Shown: in pieces, positions 1-8,266 of the stretch
Position numbering within the stretch: position 1 is the first letter of the stretch
Layout: each line of letters begins with the position of its first letter
Source: Flavipsychrobacter sp.
GTDB taxonomy: Bacteria > Bacteroidota > Bacteroidia > Chitinophagales > Chitinophagaceae
Assembly (NCBI GenBank): GCA_021155965.1
Contig: JAJNBJ010000001.1
Coordinates: forward strand, 276,906-340,905
Direction of reading: 5' to 3'
Length of the DNA stretch: 64,000 bases
Program-made: the position numbers and the translations under genes
Notes under the pieces: model-generated
Databases searched by the model: none
Told to the model about the DNA's origin: nothing
What the model saw: only the letters and a program-made list of their open reading frames with translations

Positions 1-1
1 C

Positions 2-1429
2 GATACCAGCCTGATGCTTACAGAGAAGAACAAAAGCCTGAACAAGCCGCTCGAGGGCTCGTATCCGTTCTTTCGTGGCAACGAAGAACGGGAGAAAATG
101 GCCGTATACCATTATAAGAACATCCTGCACAGCTATTCATTCAATATCGATTCGGCTGCTTACTACTTTGAGCAGATGCGCAAGGGTGGCAGGCTGCCCC
201 ACAATAATTACGCTAATTTCAGGGGTATATGCGGCGACTTCAGGGTAGCAGAGGAAGAATACAAAAATGCGTCCATGCAGGATGCCGGTGACAAACGGCT
301 ACAGGAATGGGCATATTTTACCTCCATAATTGATATATACAAGGCAAAACCAAAAACAGGCATAGAACTGTCAAAGAACATGATAAAGGCAGCAGGCTCT
401 ACTCCGGGTTATGGCTGGTATAATATCGCATTGGCACGCTGCGAGCTGTATGATGGACAAATAGCTGAAGCAGAGCGTCACATTGAGCGTGCAGCAGGAT
501 TTAAAGAACTGCATATAGGCACTACATTGGGCCAAAGCCACTACGACTTTGCTATACAACTCATAAAGCTCATTAATAAAGAACAGACATGGCAAATGGA
601 CCAATTCGAGAACCGGAACTGGTGGTATAATCCTAAAGTGCTGTATAGTATGGTGAACAAGAAGTCAGAGAAATACCTGCAACAGTTTCTCATCATCAAC
701 CAGTTTGCCCAAAACCCGGAGCGCGACCGTGTGATATATAAACTCTTCTCAACGGAAAGCGTAGTGTCGTGGGATGAGATATGGTACCTTGTACACGATT
801 TCAGCAACCAGTTTTTCATCAGCAGGTTTGAAAAGTCTGCAAGGACAGATAACAGGCCGATTGTCCGCAAGTACTTTGAACTCTTTACTGCGCGCCTCAA
901 AATGCAACAAGGCAAATACGCTGAGGCTAAAGCCATGTTGGATAAACTGCTGAAAGACCCTAGCACAGATGCAGAATACGAAAAGCTATTCACTGCCCGT
1001 GTTTACCAGGCGCAGGCCGAATGCGCCAAAGAAGCTAAAAATGAGGCACGCCAGAACGAATGGCTCTACCGTATGTACCTGCTTTATCCTCAATTGCTGC
1101 CGTTCACCGGTATGCAAATGAATATGCGCCTGCATGTAAGCGGCGATGTGGATGCAGAAGTAGAAAAAAGATTACGTGCGTGCAATGTAAATTGGGTGAC
1201 CAACAGCAGCGCCCCGGCTCCCGATGCCTTTGTTATCTTCTCCCGCAAAGGGAGTAAGAAAAGCATAACTTACTACGTGGTTGACCAACAGGGGAATTAT
1301 ATAGTGCAGAAGCAGGGCTTTTCCTGGCAGAAAGCTGAAGAGACAGGCAAGGCGTTAGCTTATCGGCTGTTCAATATAGGCGGCAAAGGTGAGGATGAGA
1401 ATCCCAAAAATTCCGATGCAAATCCTTAG
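2..1429 (+). CDS. TPR-like helical protein, 5' end outside window
   Basis: The reading frame is open back to the window edge, so the true start probably lies upstream; the first in-frame ATG is at 14. The visible 471 residues are mostly helical, with paired-helix stretches resembling degenerate tetratricopeptide repeats (about residues 40-85 and 295-345). The last 80 residues look more beta-rich. No catalytic motif, membrane segment or signal peptide is visible in the part present. I do not recognise the family; a scaffold or protein-binding role is an inference from the TPR-like helices only. The stop lies 15 bases before a LETM1-like gene, which has its own promoter-like box. Confidence 0.75.
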   Translation, partial: DTSLMLTEKNKSLNKPLEGSYPFFRGNEEREKMAVYHYKNILHSYSFNIDSAAYYFEQMRKGGRLPHNNYANFRGICGDFRVAEEEYKNASMQDAGDKRLQEWAYFTSIIDIYKAKPKTGIELSKNMIKAAGSTPGYGWYNIALARCELYDGQIAEAERHIERAAGFKELHIGTTLGQSHYDFAIQLIKLINKEQTWQMDQFENRNWWYNPKVLYSMVNKKSEKYLQQFLIINQFAQNPERDRVIYKLFSTESVVSWDEIWYLVHDFSNQFFISRFEKSARTDNRPIVRKYFELFTARLKMQQGKYAEAKAMLDKLLKDPSTDAEYEKLFTARVYQAQAECAKEAKNEARQNEWLYRMYLLYPQLLPFTGMQMNMRLHVSGDVDAEVEKRLRACNVNWVTNSSAPAPDAFVIFSRKGSKKSITYYVVDQQGNYIVQKQGFSWQKAEETGKALAYRLFNIGGKGEDENPKNSDANP

Positions 1430-1437
1430 TATATTTG
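1430..1437 (+). promoter_or_regulatory. TAnnTTTG promoter box, probably leaderless transcript
   Basis: TATATTTG matches the Bacteroidota -7 box TAnnTTTG. It ends only 7 bases before the ATG at 1445 and no Shine-Dalgarno sequence fits between, so the transcript should start at or next to the start codon. No clear -33 box was seen. Confidence 0.5.
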
Positions 1438-1444
1438 TAGCCGC

Positions 1445-1741
1445 ATGGATCATAAAGTTATCATCAAACATATAGAAGATACGGCCCATCATTTCCTGCA
1501 TAGTGTGCATAAAGAGGGTCAAAACACTAAGAAAACTGCTATTATTATTAGGAAATATGTGGTTACAGGCGAAATAACACACGACGAAGAGCACATGCTG
1601 AAACTCCAGCTTGCTGATACATTAAAGATAGTGGGCATAGGTGTGCCATTTGTCCTGATTCCCGGTGCTTCGATAGTAATGCCCATATTGATTAAGGTGG
1701 CTAAAAAGCACAACATCGATCTGTTACCATCGGTTGTCTAG
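1445..1741 (+). CDS. Small LETM1-like domain protein
   Basis: This 98-residue protein ends in a segment (about residues 58-98) with the hydrophobic pattern PFVLIPGASIVMPILIKVAK, which resembles the start of the LETM1 domain, where a helix with a proline-flanked membrane-facing stretch precedes a Leu-Leu-Pro motif (here DLLPS near the C-terminus). The N-terminal half is helical and charged. LETM1 proteins of mitochondria act in cation/proton exchange; the role of the short bacterial relatives is not known. The resemblance is by eye. The gene has a promoter box immediately upstream and no SD. The next gene is about 130 bases away, so it is probably monocistronic. Confidence 0.7.
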   Translation: MDHKVIIKHIEDTAHHFLHSVHKEGQNTKKTAIIIRKYVVTGEITHDEEHMLKLQLADTLKIVGIGVPFVLIPGASIVMPILIKVAKKHNIDLLPSVV

Positions 1742-1829
1742 CTCTTCCTGATATATAAGCTTCTCTTTCCGTACTAGTACGTACTCAAAAATACCATGAA
1801 GGTGGTATGGCAAGGGCTGTCAGGCAGAA

Positions 1830-1837
1830 TAGTTTTG
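1830..1837 (+). promoter_or_regulatory. TAnnTTTG promoter box
   Basis: TAGTTTTG fits the Bacteroidota -7 box and lies 33 bases before the ATG of the lipoprotein gene at 1871. Confidence 0.4.
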
Positions 1838-1870
1838 CACTATTGATTTTCACCATTCAAAAAAGTAAAC

Positions 1871-2644
1871 ATGAAAAAGCTAACAACATTATCGGTTGCC
1901 GCCAGCCTGGCAATGGCTGGCGCGGTTACATCGTGTAAAAAAAGCAGTACACCATCACCCGGCACTACGCCTACCACTACTTCCACTTCCACCGCACCTA
2001 CTCCTAAGGTAGGCAGCGTAGACGGTATATTCGTAAGCCTGAAGCTGGATGTAATAACTGTTACAATGGGTTTCCCCGTAACTGTGAAGAATGAGAACGC
2101 ACTTGCCAATTTTTTCAGCACTGCCGGCGGCAGCACTATGGTTGATGGTGGCGCCGTAAGTGTGAATACCTTTGCACTTACAAAGCAAAGCAATAACAGC
2201 TACTTCAAAACGGCTGGCATGGGTATGACACCCGCAGATCTCGACTTTGACTCCGACAACAGTAACTGGAGCGTAGGTGGTGCTGGTAGTGTGCCTGCAT
2301 TCACTTACAACCACAGCGTGGCCTTCCCCGACTTCACCGGAACCGTGCCCGATAGTATACCACGTGCTAACGCGCTCACAGTTTCATTAAGTGGGAAAGT
2401 GAGCAATGCAGATAGCGTTATCCTGCTGGTAGCAGCCGGAAGCACTTCGGTATATCGCACAGTAGCCGGTACAGCTTCTTCTGTAAGCATCCCGGCTGCT
2501 GATCTTGCTACATTGCCAATGGTAACTAATAAGTCTGCAATTGTGGAGGTGGTGCCATACCGTGTTACTGTAAGCACACATGGCGGTAAGCATTATGCAT
2601 TCATCAAAGAATATGCAGCAGTAAAAAGTGTCAATGTAAATTAG
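1871..2644 (+). CDS. Lipoprotein of unknown function
   Basis: The N-terminus is a lipoprotein signal peptide: a lysine pair, a hydrophobic stretch and a lipobox ending at Cys22 (AVTSC). Lysines follow the cysteine, then a Pro/Thr/Ser-rich linker (about residues 25-47) that would hold the globular part away from the membrane. The remaining 200 residues alternate in beta-strand style and contain no catalytic motif I recognise. The mature protein should be anchored in the periplasm or on the outer membrane. A strong rho-independent terminator follows 27 bases after the stop, and a promoter box precedes the start, so it is a single-gene unit. Confidence 0.8.
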   Translation: MKKLTTLSVAASLAMAGAVTSCKKSSTPSPGTTPTTTSTSTAPTPKVGSVDGIFVSLKLDVITVTMGFPVTVKNENALANFFSTAGGSTMVDGGAVSVNTFALTKQSNNSYFKTAGMGMTPADLDFDSDNSNWSVGGAGSVPAFTYNHSVAFPDFTGTVPDSIPRANALTVSLSGKVSNADSVILLVAAGSTSVYRTVAGTASSVSIPAADLATLPMVTNKSAIVEVVPYRVTVSTHGGKHYAFIKEYAAVKSVNVN

Positions 2645-2670
2645 TTTCTTTCTATTATTTGTGTTCTGAA

Positions 2671-2702
2671 GGGGATGGCAGAGCCATCCCCTTTTACTTT
2701 TT
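2671..2702 (+). terminator. Rho-independent terminator after the lipoprotein gene
   Basis: A perfect 9-bp stem (GGGGATGGC / GCCATCCCC) with a three-base AGA loop is followed by a T-rich tail. It separates the lipoprotein gene from the SdpR/SdpI pair. Confidence 0.85.
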
Positions 2703-2737
2703 GTTAAATTCGTTAAATATTTTGGCAGTTTCAAAAA

Positions 2738-2761
2738 ATATTTAGACATTTGACTAAATAT
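2738..2761 (+). promoter_or_regulatory. Candidate SdpR operator (inverted repeat)
   Basis: An exact inverted repeat, ATATTTAG at 2738-2745 and CTAAATAT at 2754-2761, has an 8-base spacer and lies 6 bases before the start codon of the ArsR-type regulator. Dimeric winged-helix repressors bind such sites and often repress their own gene; the assignment to this repressor is inference from position. Confidence 0.5.
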
Positions 2762-2767
2762 CTAATT

Positions 2768-3022
2768 ATGGATAGTTTATTCAAAGCCATGAACGACCCT
2801 ACCCGCCGGGAGATACTTACCCTCCTGAAACGGAAAGACCTCACAGCGGGAGAAATAGCAGATGCGTTCAATATATCTAAGCCGAGTATATCCCACCACC
2901 TGGAGATACTGAAGAATGCTGACTTGGTGACCAGCGAGAAGAAAGGCCAGTTCGTGGTCTACTCTATCAATACAACTATTCTTGACGACCTGCTTTCATT
3001 TATTTTAAAACTTAAAAAATAG
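2768..3022 (+). CDS. sdpR: ArsR/SdpR-family winged-helix repressor
   Basis: An 84-residue winged-helix DNA-binding protein. The ATG at 2768 is preferred over an in-frame TTG at 2750 because the family starts at a sequence like MDSLFKAMNDPTRREIL, and the upstream codon falls next to a candidate operator. Residues 1-16 carry the ArsR-type Asp-Pro-Thr-Arg-Arg helix; residues about 25-50 form the recognition helix (KPSISHHLEIL), followed by the beta wing (KKGQFVVYSI). No metal-binding cysteines are present, which fits the SdpR subgroup rather than metal sensors. It is followed 8 bases later by sdpI, the classic autoregulated pair known from Bacillus subtilis, where SdpR represses sdpRI. Confidence 0.9.
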   Translation: MDSLFKAMNDPTRREILTLLKRKDLTAGEIADAFNISKPSISHHLEILKNADLVTSEKKGQFVVYSINTTILDDLLSFILKLKK

Positions 3023-3030
3023 ATAATTAT

Positions 3031-3693
3031 ATGAAAACTTTCGAAGTAAAAAAAGAGATCACGATATGGGTAATAATGTTGCTGCCCATTATCTACCTGT
3101 TCATGGTGTGGAACAAAATGCCCGAGATTGTACCCACACATTTTGGCATAGACGGTACACCCAACGACTGGAGCCATAGGTCGGTGCTCATCTATCTGGT
3201 AGGTGGCATGACGCTGGGGATGTACCTAATCTTTCTCATCATTCCGGTAATAGACCCTAAAGACAAGATAAAAGCCATGGGCAACAAGTACTTCAAGCTC
3301 AAATTCGTGTTGATGCTGGCCATGGCGTTGTTAGCAACGCTGGTGGTGCATGCTGCGCTCACCGGCAGTATTGGCGGCAACACTATTTTTCTTATCGCAG
3401 GTGGTATGTTTTTGTTCCTGGGCAATTATATGCAAACGGTGAAACCTAACTACTTCATCGGTATCCGCACCCCGTGGACGTTGGAGAACGAGACAGTATG
3501 GAGCAAGACACATCGCCTGGCCGGCCGTCTCTACTTTATTGCCGGCCTGGTCATTATCATACTATCTTTTGTCGTAAAAAACGCGCTCACTTATATCTTC
3601 GTTCCGCTCATCCTGTCAGCTACTATTGTACCTGTAGTGTATTCTTACATTTTATTCCGGAAGGTGAAGAAGGAGGTTAATGGTGCCTCCTGA
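3031..3693 (+). CDS. sdpI: SdpI/DUF1648 family membrane protein
   Basis: A 220-residue inner membrane protein with about six hydrophobic segments. Near the N-terminus (residues 37-47) is the DUF1648 signature HFGIDGTPNDW, and residues about 130-175 hold the SdpI domain (NYFIGIRTPWTL and a following TxR helix). In Bacillus SdpI gives immunity to the killing factor SdpC and signals to SdpR. Here no sdpABC toxin genes are nearby, so it may protect against foreign peptides or respond to envelope stress; that is inference. It is co-transcribed with the repressor gene 8 bases upstream. It converges on an NHL-repeat gene on the other strand, 27 bases away. Confidence 0.92.
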   Translation: MKTFEVKKEITIWVIMLLPIIYLFMVWNKMPEIVPTHFGIDGTPNDWSHRSVLIYLVGGMTLGMYLIFLIIPVIDPKDKIKAMGNKYFKLKFVLMLAMALLATLVVHAALTGSIGGNTIFLIAGGMFLFLGNYMQTVKPNYFIGIRTPWTLENETVWSKTHRLAGRLYFIAGLVIIILSFVVKNALTYIFVPLILSATIVPVVYSYILFRKVKKEVNGAS

Positions 3694-3720
3694 TCACCAC
3701 CAGGATATCCGAGGGAATAG

Positions 3721-5073
3721 CTACTCTTTTACGATTAAAATAGTTTTTGTGCCTGCACCGGTATTGAGGCCTAAAAAATATAAGCCACCGGCCAGCGCTT
3801 CCAGGGATAGTATATTGCTCTCTCTGCCAAGAGTGCCCTGTAACACTGCTTGTCCGGTAACATCGGTAAAGGTGTAAGCGGTATTTGCAGCAATGCCATC
3901 AATATGCAGTGTATTGCCAGCAGGGTTAGGGTAGGTTTTCAGACCCGCCAAGGCAGATAGATGTATCGCGGCAGGCACGGTTGCGAGGTCTATTTTCCGC
4001 ACCCGGTTGTTTTGCATGTCTGGTACAAACAGTTGCCCGGCAGTATTCAACGCCACCATTAACGGGAATTGAAATTCTGCGGCGGTCGGCACACCTCCAT
4101 CACCACTGAAGCCATTGGTGCCTGATCCGGCTACGGTAGTGGTGATGCCTCCGGCATCTATTTTTCTTATTACACTGTTGTTTACATCACATACAAGCAG
4201 GTTCCCCGATGCATCGCGTATCAGCGCCCCGGGATACCTGAGCTGCGCTGATGTAGCGGGACCACCATCGCCGCTATACCCTTCTGTGCCAGTGCCGGCA
4301 ATGGTTGTGATGTTACCCGTAACATCTATTTTCCGTATCCTTCGGTTAACCCCGTCAGATACCAGTATTGCCCCAGATGGCTCAATGAATACGCCTGACG
4401 GACGCATGCCGGCTGCGGTAGCCGGCCCGCCATCACCGCTATAGGTAGCAGAGCCATTACCTGCTATAGTTGTAATGATGCCTGCTGAATTTACTTTGCG
4501 AAGGCGTGCATTTATCCAGTCACATATGTACAGGTTGCCGGCGGCATCTGTTTTTATGTAACATGGATTGTCGAACATGGCTGCTGTAGCAGGGCCGCCA
4601 TCGCCGGCAAATCCATAGGTGCCGTTGCCCGCAACCGTTGTAATAATGCCCGAGGGGTCTATTTTCCTTACGCAAGGTGTCCACCGATCTGCAAAGTACA
4701 GGTTACCAGCTGCATCAAATGTAATGCTCTCCGGATAGCTGAGCTCTGCTACTGTGGCTTGTCCGCCATCGCCACTATAGCCGGTGATACCGGTACCGGC
4801 AAAAGTGGTGATGGCGCCAGAGGCATCTACTTTCCGTATGCGGTGGTTGCGGGAGTCAGCTATATATAGATTGCCAAAGCTATCGAACGCAGCGCCACTG
4901 GGATTGTTTAATGTTGCTGCTGTTGCCGGCCCTCCGTCGCCGCTATAGCTCCCCGTCATAAAACCGGTAGGACCACTGCCGGCAATTGTACTAATGGTTT
5001 GTGCATCAGCAGGGGTAGCAAAGCTCCAGAGTGTTATGGAGCTGAACAGTATATTGATGAGTGTCTTGCGCAT
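3721..5073 (-). CDS. Secreted NHL-repeat protein with T9SS sorting domain
   Basis: The 450-residue product starts with a Sec signal peptide ending near PADAQ (residue 25). It then has six repeats of roughly 54-56 residues, each containing a G-T-x-G-Y-S-G-D-G-G-P-A-T-A turn, a DxxGNLYIAD strand and an RIRKID strand; these are NHL-type blades and should close into a six-bladed propeller. The last 75 residues begin with TYPNPAGNTLHI and end in KTILIVKE, the layout of the type A C-terminal domain recognised by the type IX secretion system, so the protein is probably exported and attached to the cell surface. Its ligand cannot be told. The nearest upstream gene is 125 bases away. Confidence 0.92.
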   Translation of the reverse strand: MRKTLINILFSSITLWSFATPADAQTISTIAGSGPTGFMTGSYSGDGGPATAATLNNPSGAAFDSFGNLYIADSRNHRIRKVDASGAITTFAGTGITGYSGDGGQATVAELSYPESITFDAAGNLYFADRWTPCVRKIDPSGIITTVAGNGTYGFAGDGGPATAAMFDNPCYIKTDAAGNLYICDWINARLRKVNSAGIITTIAGNGSATYSGDGGPATAAGMRPSGVFIEPSGAILVSDGVNRRIRKIDVTGNITTIAGTGTEGYSGDGGPATSAQLRYPGALIRDASGNLLVCDVNNSVIRKIDAGGITTTVAGSGTNGFSGDGGVPTAAEFQFPLMVALNTAGQLFVPDMQNNRVRKIDLATVPAAIHLSALAGLKTYPNPAGNTLHIDGIAANTAYTFTDVTGQAVLQGTLGRESNILSLEALAGGLYFLGLNTGAGTKTILIVKE

Positions 5074-5198
5074 AGATGCAGGTTATACTCCTTCAAGACA
5101 CTAAAATGAGTGAATGCGTTGGTATTTTAAGAATTGTTAGGTTTTGTCGCCTTTGTTTCAGCATTGCTCCGCGTCCTGAAAATCCTTAAATCCTGATC

Positions 5199-6026
5199 CT
5201 ACTTGCCCTTCTCATTCGTCAATGCCTCGTCCCAGGTTACTTCCAGTTTTTTTGAAGGCAACTTATCGGGGGTGATCTCTGTGAATGCGTCATTCCATTT
5301 TATCAGCATGTCCACCTTCTGCATGTCCATTTTGCTGCCACCCTCCATGCGTGACCATGTTAAAGTAAAATAGTCGTCCTTGCCCCTTTCCAGCATTATT
5401 TCGCTGGCCTTGCTTTTTTCGTTGGCATATTCCCTCTCATCAGGCATTTTTACCGCCACTTTAGACGGGAAGATGAACCCGATCTTGCTGCCGTTATAAG
5501 TACACTCAAACCTGGCATTGGTTACAGCGCTCTCTTTTTTCACTTTCTCCAGCTTGCAGGTAAAAGGGCCGGTTTTAAAATCATTGCGCGATGCGGGTAG
5601 CATAAAATCCGGAGTGGCAATCCCCTTGGCATCTGCCGGCACTTTGTACAGTCCGTCCAGTATGTACTCATAGCTTTTCACACTGTTGTAGCCGGCACCT
5701 TTTATATTCACCACTCTCGATCCGTGTTCGTTAGGCGATATAAGTAACGCCTTTTCCGACACTTCAATTTCTTTCCCGTTGATCACGAATTTACTTTCCG
5801 ATATCTTGAACAGGATATAATCGGCAGTGTTGTTGGCTATCTTCAGTTTGAATTTCGATTCACCCTCATTCGCCACCGCATTGTCAATGGTTATCGTCAG
5901 GTCCTGGTGTCCGGCCTTTACGTCCTTGTAGAACATTTTAGTGTATGTAACTTCTTTTTGCGCCATCAATGCGTTGGTGCTTAATAAAGAAGCAAGCACT
6001 ATTGCTCCTGTTTTAATAATATTCAT
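5199..6026 (-). CDS. Secreted protein of unknown function
   Basis: A 275-residue protein with a Sec signal peptide cleaved near ALMAQ (residue 22). The mature part is rich in alternating strands and lysine/aspartate pairs and has one short cysteine-containing loop (FECTYNGSKIGF, about residues 180-191). It has no lipobox, no sorting domain and no catalytic motif I recognise. It is probably periplasmic. It reads away from a 406-base gap that carries a dispersed repeat (6131-6224), and the next gene on the other side of that gap is the TPR cyclase. The start is chosen because it begins the signal peptide. Confidence 0.8.
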   Translation of the reverse strand: MNIIKTGAIVLASLLSTNALMAQKEVTYTKMFYKDVKAGHQDLTITIDNAVANEGESKFKLKIANNTADYILFKISESKFVINGKEIEVSEKALLISPNEHGSRVVNIKGAGYNSVKSYEYILDGLYKVPADAKGIATPDFMLPASRNDFKTGPFTCKLEKVKKESAVTNARFECTYNGSKIGFIFPSKVAVKMPDEREYANEKSKASEIMLERGKDDYFTLTWSRMEGGSKMDMQKVDMLIKWNDAFTEITPDKLPSKKLEVTWDEALTNEKGK

Positions 6027-6130
6027 AATGTGCTGTTTTGCAGTGGAAAAATGTGTGTTGTTATTACACCACTAAGGTATTAAAAAATAAACAACTGCAC
6101 ATTTTCGCCTGTTTTTTTGGGACAACACTT

Positions 6131-6224
6131 ATATGTATAAGTTGTTGATTCAGTGGCTGAATTTGCATATTTTTTTGCACACTATTTGCGCATTTTTTGC
6201 ACACATACTCATTGATAATCAATA
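6131..6224. repeat. 94-bp dispersed repeat, copy A
   Basis: It aligns without gaps to 60907-61000; the last 50 bases are highly similar. Three TTGCAC/TTGCGC sites start at 6175, 6186 and 6197, exactly 11 bases apart, and are followed by the palindrome ATTGATAATCAAT at 6211-6223. On the minus strand the block could also read as a short peptide beginning after the palindrome. It may be left over from the region upstream of an integrase gene. Confidence 0.7.
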
Positions 6225-6380
6225 ACCGCAATTCTTACACTTTCAAAGAACTTTTGCCGTTCGGGGCATGTATAAGACAGGCTGAAACAGGTAGAGGTTG
6301 GAGAAAGCGAGTTGTAATTTTGTTAAAGAGATCGGGGCGCATGATTGAAATGTATGACATGCGAACCATAATTTTTCATG

Positions 6381-6388
6381 TATTTTTG
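6381..6388 (+). promoter_or_regulatory. TAnnTTTG promoter box
   Basis: TATTTTTG matches the Bacteroidota -7 box, 44 bases before the ATG of the cyclase gene at 6433. Confidence 0.4.
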
Positions 6389-6432
6389 AAAAAAAAGAAG
6401 GCTTTGCTTAAAGTTTTCGTCTGATAAATGCC

Positions 6433-8250
6433 ATGAACATCAAGCAAAGACTTATCGCCGCAGGTTGTGCTGCATTGCTCTCTGTATTTATTATTCCATG
6501 TGCGCAGGCACAGCCGGGAGGCAGCAAACGCATAGACTCCCTGAAAAATGAACTATCCAGGGCCAAAGAGGATACCAACAAGGTGGCCATACTGGGTGCG
6601 CTGGCTATGTACTATGCCAATGGCGACCCTAAAGAGGGATTGAAGTACTGCGAACAGGCTGTTGCACTTTCGGAAAAACTGCAGTGGAAGCAGGGCATGG
6701 CAACGGCATACAATAGCCTTGGGGCTAACTACAAAAGCCTTTCAGATTACCCGAAGGCAATGGATAATTACCTGAGATCGCTGAAGATAAATGAAGAGCT
6801 GAACAATCGGGTGAATATTGCGCGCAACACAGCAAACATTGGCAATGTGTACCGCGAAATGAAGAATTACCCTAAAGCGCTGGAGTATTTCGACAGGTCG
6901 CTGAAGGAGAATGAGGCGCTGGGCCGGAAGTTTGGCATTACCAACAACTACAGCGATATGGCCATTATCTATTCTGAAATGAACGATAATGCGCGTGCAT
7001 TGGAATATTTTGGGAAGGCGCTGAAAATATCGGAAGAGATAGATGATAAAGAAGGGGAAGCTATTATTTACGGCAACATAGGGAATGTATATACTGATAT
7101 GCACCAGTATGACAAAGCCATTGAGCATTTTGTAAAATCGGAAAAGCTAAATGAAGAACTTGGAAGAATGGTGGGGCTTGCCATCAACTATACCAACCTT
7201 GGGAAAAACTATTTCCTGATGGCAGTGGATACCAATAACCGGGTAAGCGGCAAAGATGCCCTGCTTGATAAAGCCATTGTTTATTTTAGTAAGACCACAC
7301 CTATATTGGCAGATATGGGCGCTATAGATATGCTTGCTGAAAACTATGGCGGTTTGGCAAATGCTTATCTCGCAAAAAAAGACTATAAAGGCGCCTATGA
7401 GGCATACAAAGAATACAGGACACTGAGAGATTCTGTTTTCTCTAACGACAATAAAGTGAAGATAGCTAACCTCACTGCAGAAAGGGCCGAAACAGAAAAA
7501 AAACAGCAGGAGGAATTGACCAAGCTGACCCAGAATAAAAGGCGGAACGAGGGCATATTGTTTGGGGTGGTGACGGTGTTTTTACTGGTCTTCGCGGTTT
7601 TTATGGTGAGGGAGCGGCGGCGGTCGGACAAGCTGCTGCTGAACATATTGCCTGAAAAAGTAGCGGCAGAGCTGAAAGCGAAAGGCACTGCAGCTGCCAG
7701 CAATTTTGATAATGTAAGTGTTTTGTTCACAGACTTTGTGAACTTTACCACGGTGGCGGAAACAATGGACCCCAACGCCCTGGTGCACGAGCTGCATACC
7801 TGTTTCATGGCGTTTGACGGGATCATTTCGAAGTATGGCATTGAGAAGATAAAGACTGTGGGCGATGCGTATATAGCGGTAGCAGGGCTGCCTGTGGCAA
7901 ATGCAGAACATGCCGTTAATACCATTAATGCCGCAATGGAAATAAGGGCGTTTACCGCAGACCGGAGAGAGAAAATGGGCAATAAGACCTTTGACATACG
8001 CATAGGCATCAACAGCGGCAGCGTGGTGGCGGGCATAGTAGGCGTAAAGAAATTTGCGTATGACATATGGGGCGATACCGTGAACACCGCAGCCCGTATG
8101 GAACAGAACAGCGAAGCCGGGGAAATAAATATCTCGCAAAGCACCTACGAGCTGGTGAAAGATAAATTCAACTGCACCTACCGCGGAGAGCTTGAAGCAA
8201 AAAATAAAGGTGCGCTGGCTATGTATTTTGTAGTGGGGAAGAAAGGGTAG
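6433..8250 (+). CDS. TPR-domain class III adenylate/guanylate cyclase
   Basis: A 605-residue predicted inner membrane signalling enzyme. It has a Sec signal peptide ending near CAQAQ, about seven tetratricopeptide repeats (residues 50-340) in the periplasm, one membrane helix (about 374-394), a short coupling helix (LLLNILPEKVAAELK) and a C-terminal class III cyclase domain (427-600). The two metal-binding aspartates are visible: Asp434 in LFTDFVNFT and Asp478 in TVGDAYIAVAG. The transition-state asparagine/arginine motif WGDTVNTAARMEQ is also intact, so the domain should be active on ATP or GTP; the purine specificity cannot be settled by eye. It stands alone, so the TPR ligand and the cyclic-nucleotide target are unknown. 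Confidence 0.93.
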   Translation: MNIKQRLIAAGCAALLSVFIIPCAQAQPGGSKRIDSLKNELSRAKEDTNKVAILGALAMYYANGDPKEGLKYCEQAVALSEKLQWKQGMATAYNSLGANYKSLSDYPKAMDNYLRSLKINEELNNRVNIARNTANIGNVYREMKNYPKALEYFDRSLKENEALGRKFGITNNYSDMAIIYSEMNDNARALEYFGKALKISEEIDDKEGEAIIYGNIGNVYTDMHQYDKAIEHFVKSEKLNEELGRMVGLAINYTNLGKNYFLMAVDTNNRVSGKDALLDKAIVYFSKTTPILADMGAIDMLAENYGGLANAYLAKKDYKGAYEAYKEYRTLRDSVFSNDNKVKIANLTAERAETEKKQQEELTKLTQNKRRNEGILFGVVTVFLLVFAVFMVRERRRSDKLLLNILPEKVAAELKAKGTAAASNFDNVSVLFTDFVNFTTVAETMDPNALVHELHTCFMAFDGIISKYGIEKIKTVGDAYIAVAGLPVANAEHAVNTINAAMEIRAFTADRREKMGNKTFDIRIGINSGSVVAGIVGVKKFAYDIWGDTVNTAARMEQNSEAGEINISQSTYELVKDKFNCTYRGELEAKNKGALAMYFVVGKKG

Positions 8251-8266
8251 AAGGGTGCGCCGGTAA

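Larger units (their letters stand above)
6027..6432. other. Gene-free gap with one dispersed repeat
   Basis: This 406-base AT-rich interval separates two divergently read genes. I see no credible coding region. It holds the 94-base repeat at 6131-6224 and a TAnnTTTG-like box (TATTTTTG) at 6381-6388 that could serve the cyclase gene. Confidence 0.6.

Noticed and set aside
1771..1808. GTACTAGTAC palindrome and a weak ATACCA/TGGTAT hairpin between the LETM1-like gene and the lipoprotein gene
   Set aside because: The stems are short, no T-run follows, and they do not match the GTAC hairpin family, so they are not reported as terminator or repeat.
5150..5200. ATCCTTAAATCCTGATCC-like fragment near the 5199 gene stop, and a similar one at 63690-63710
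   Set aside because: This is a common Bacteroidota intergenic motif; the first is too short to call a repeat and the second is covered by the copy 3 tail.
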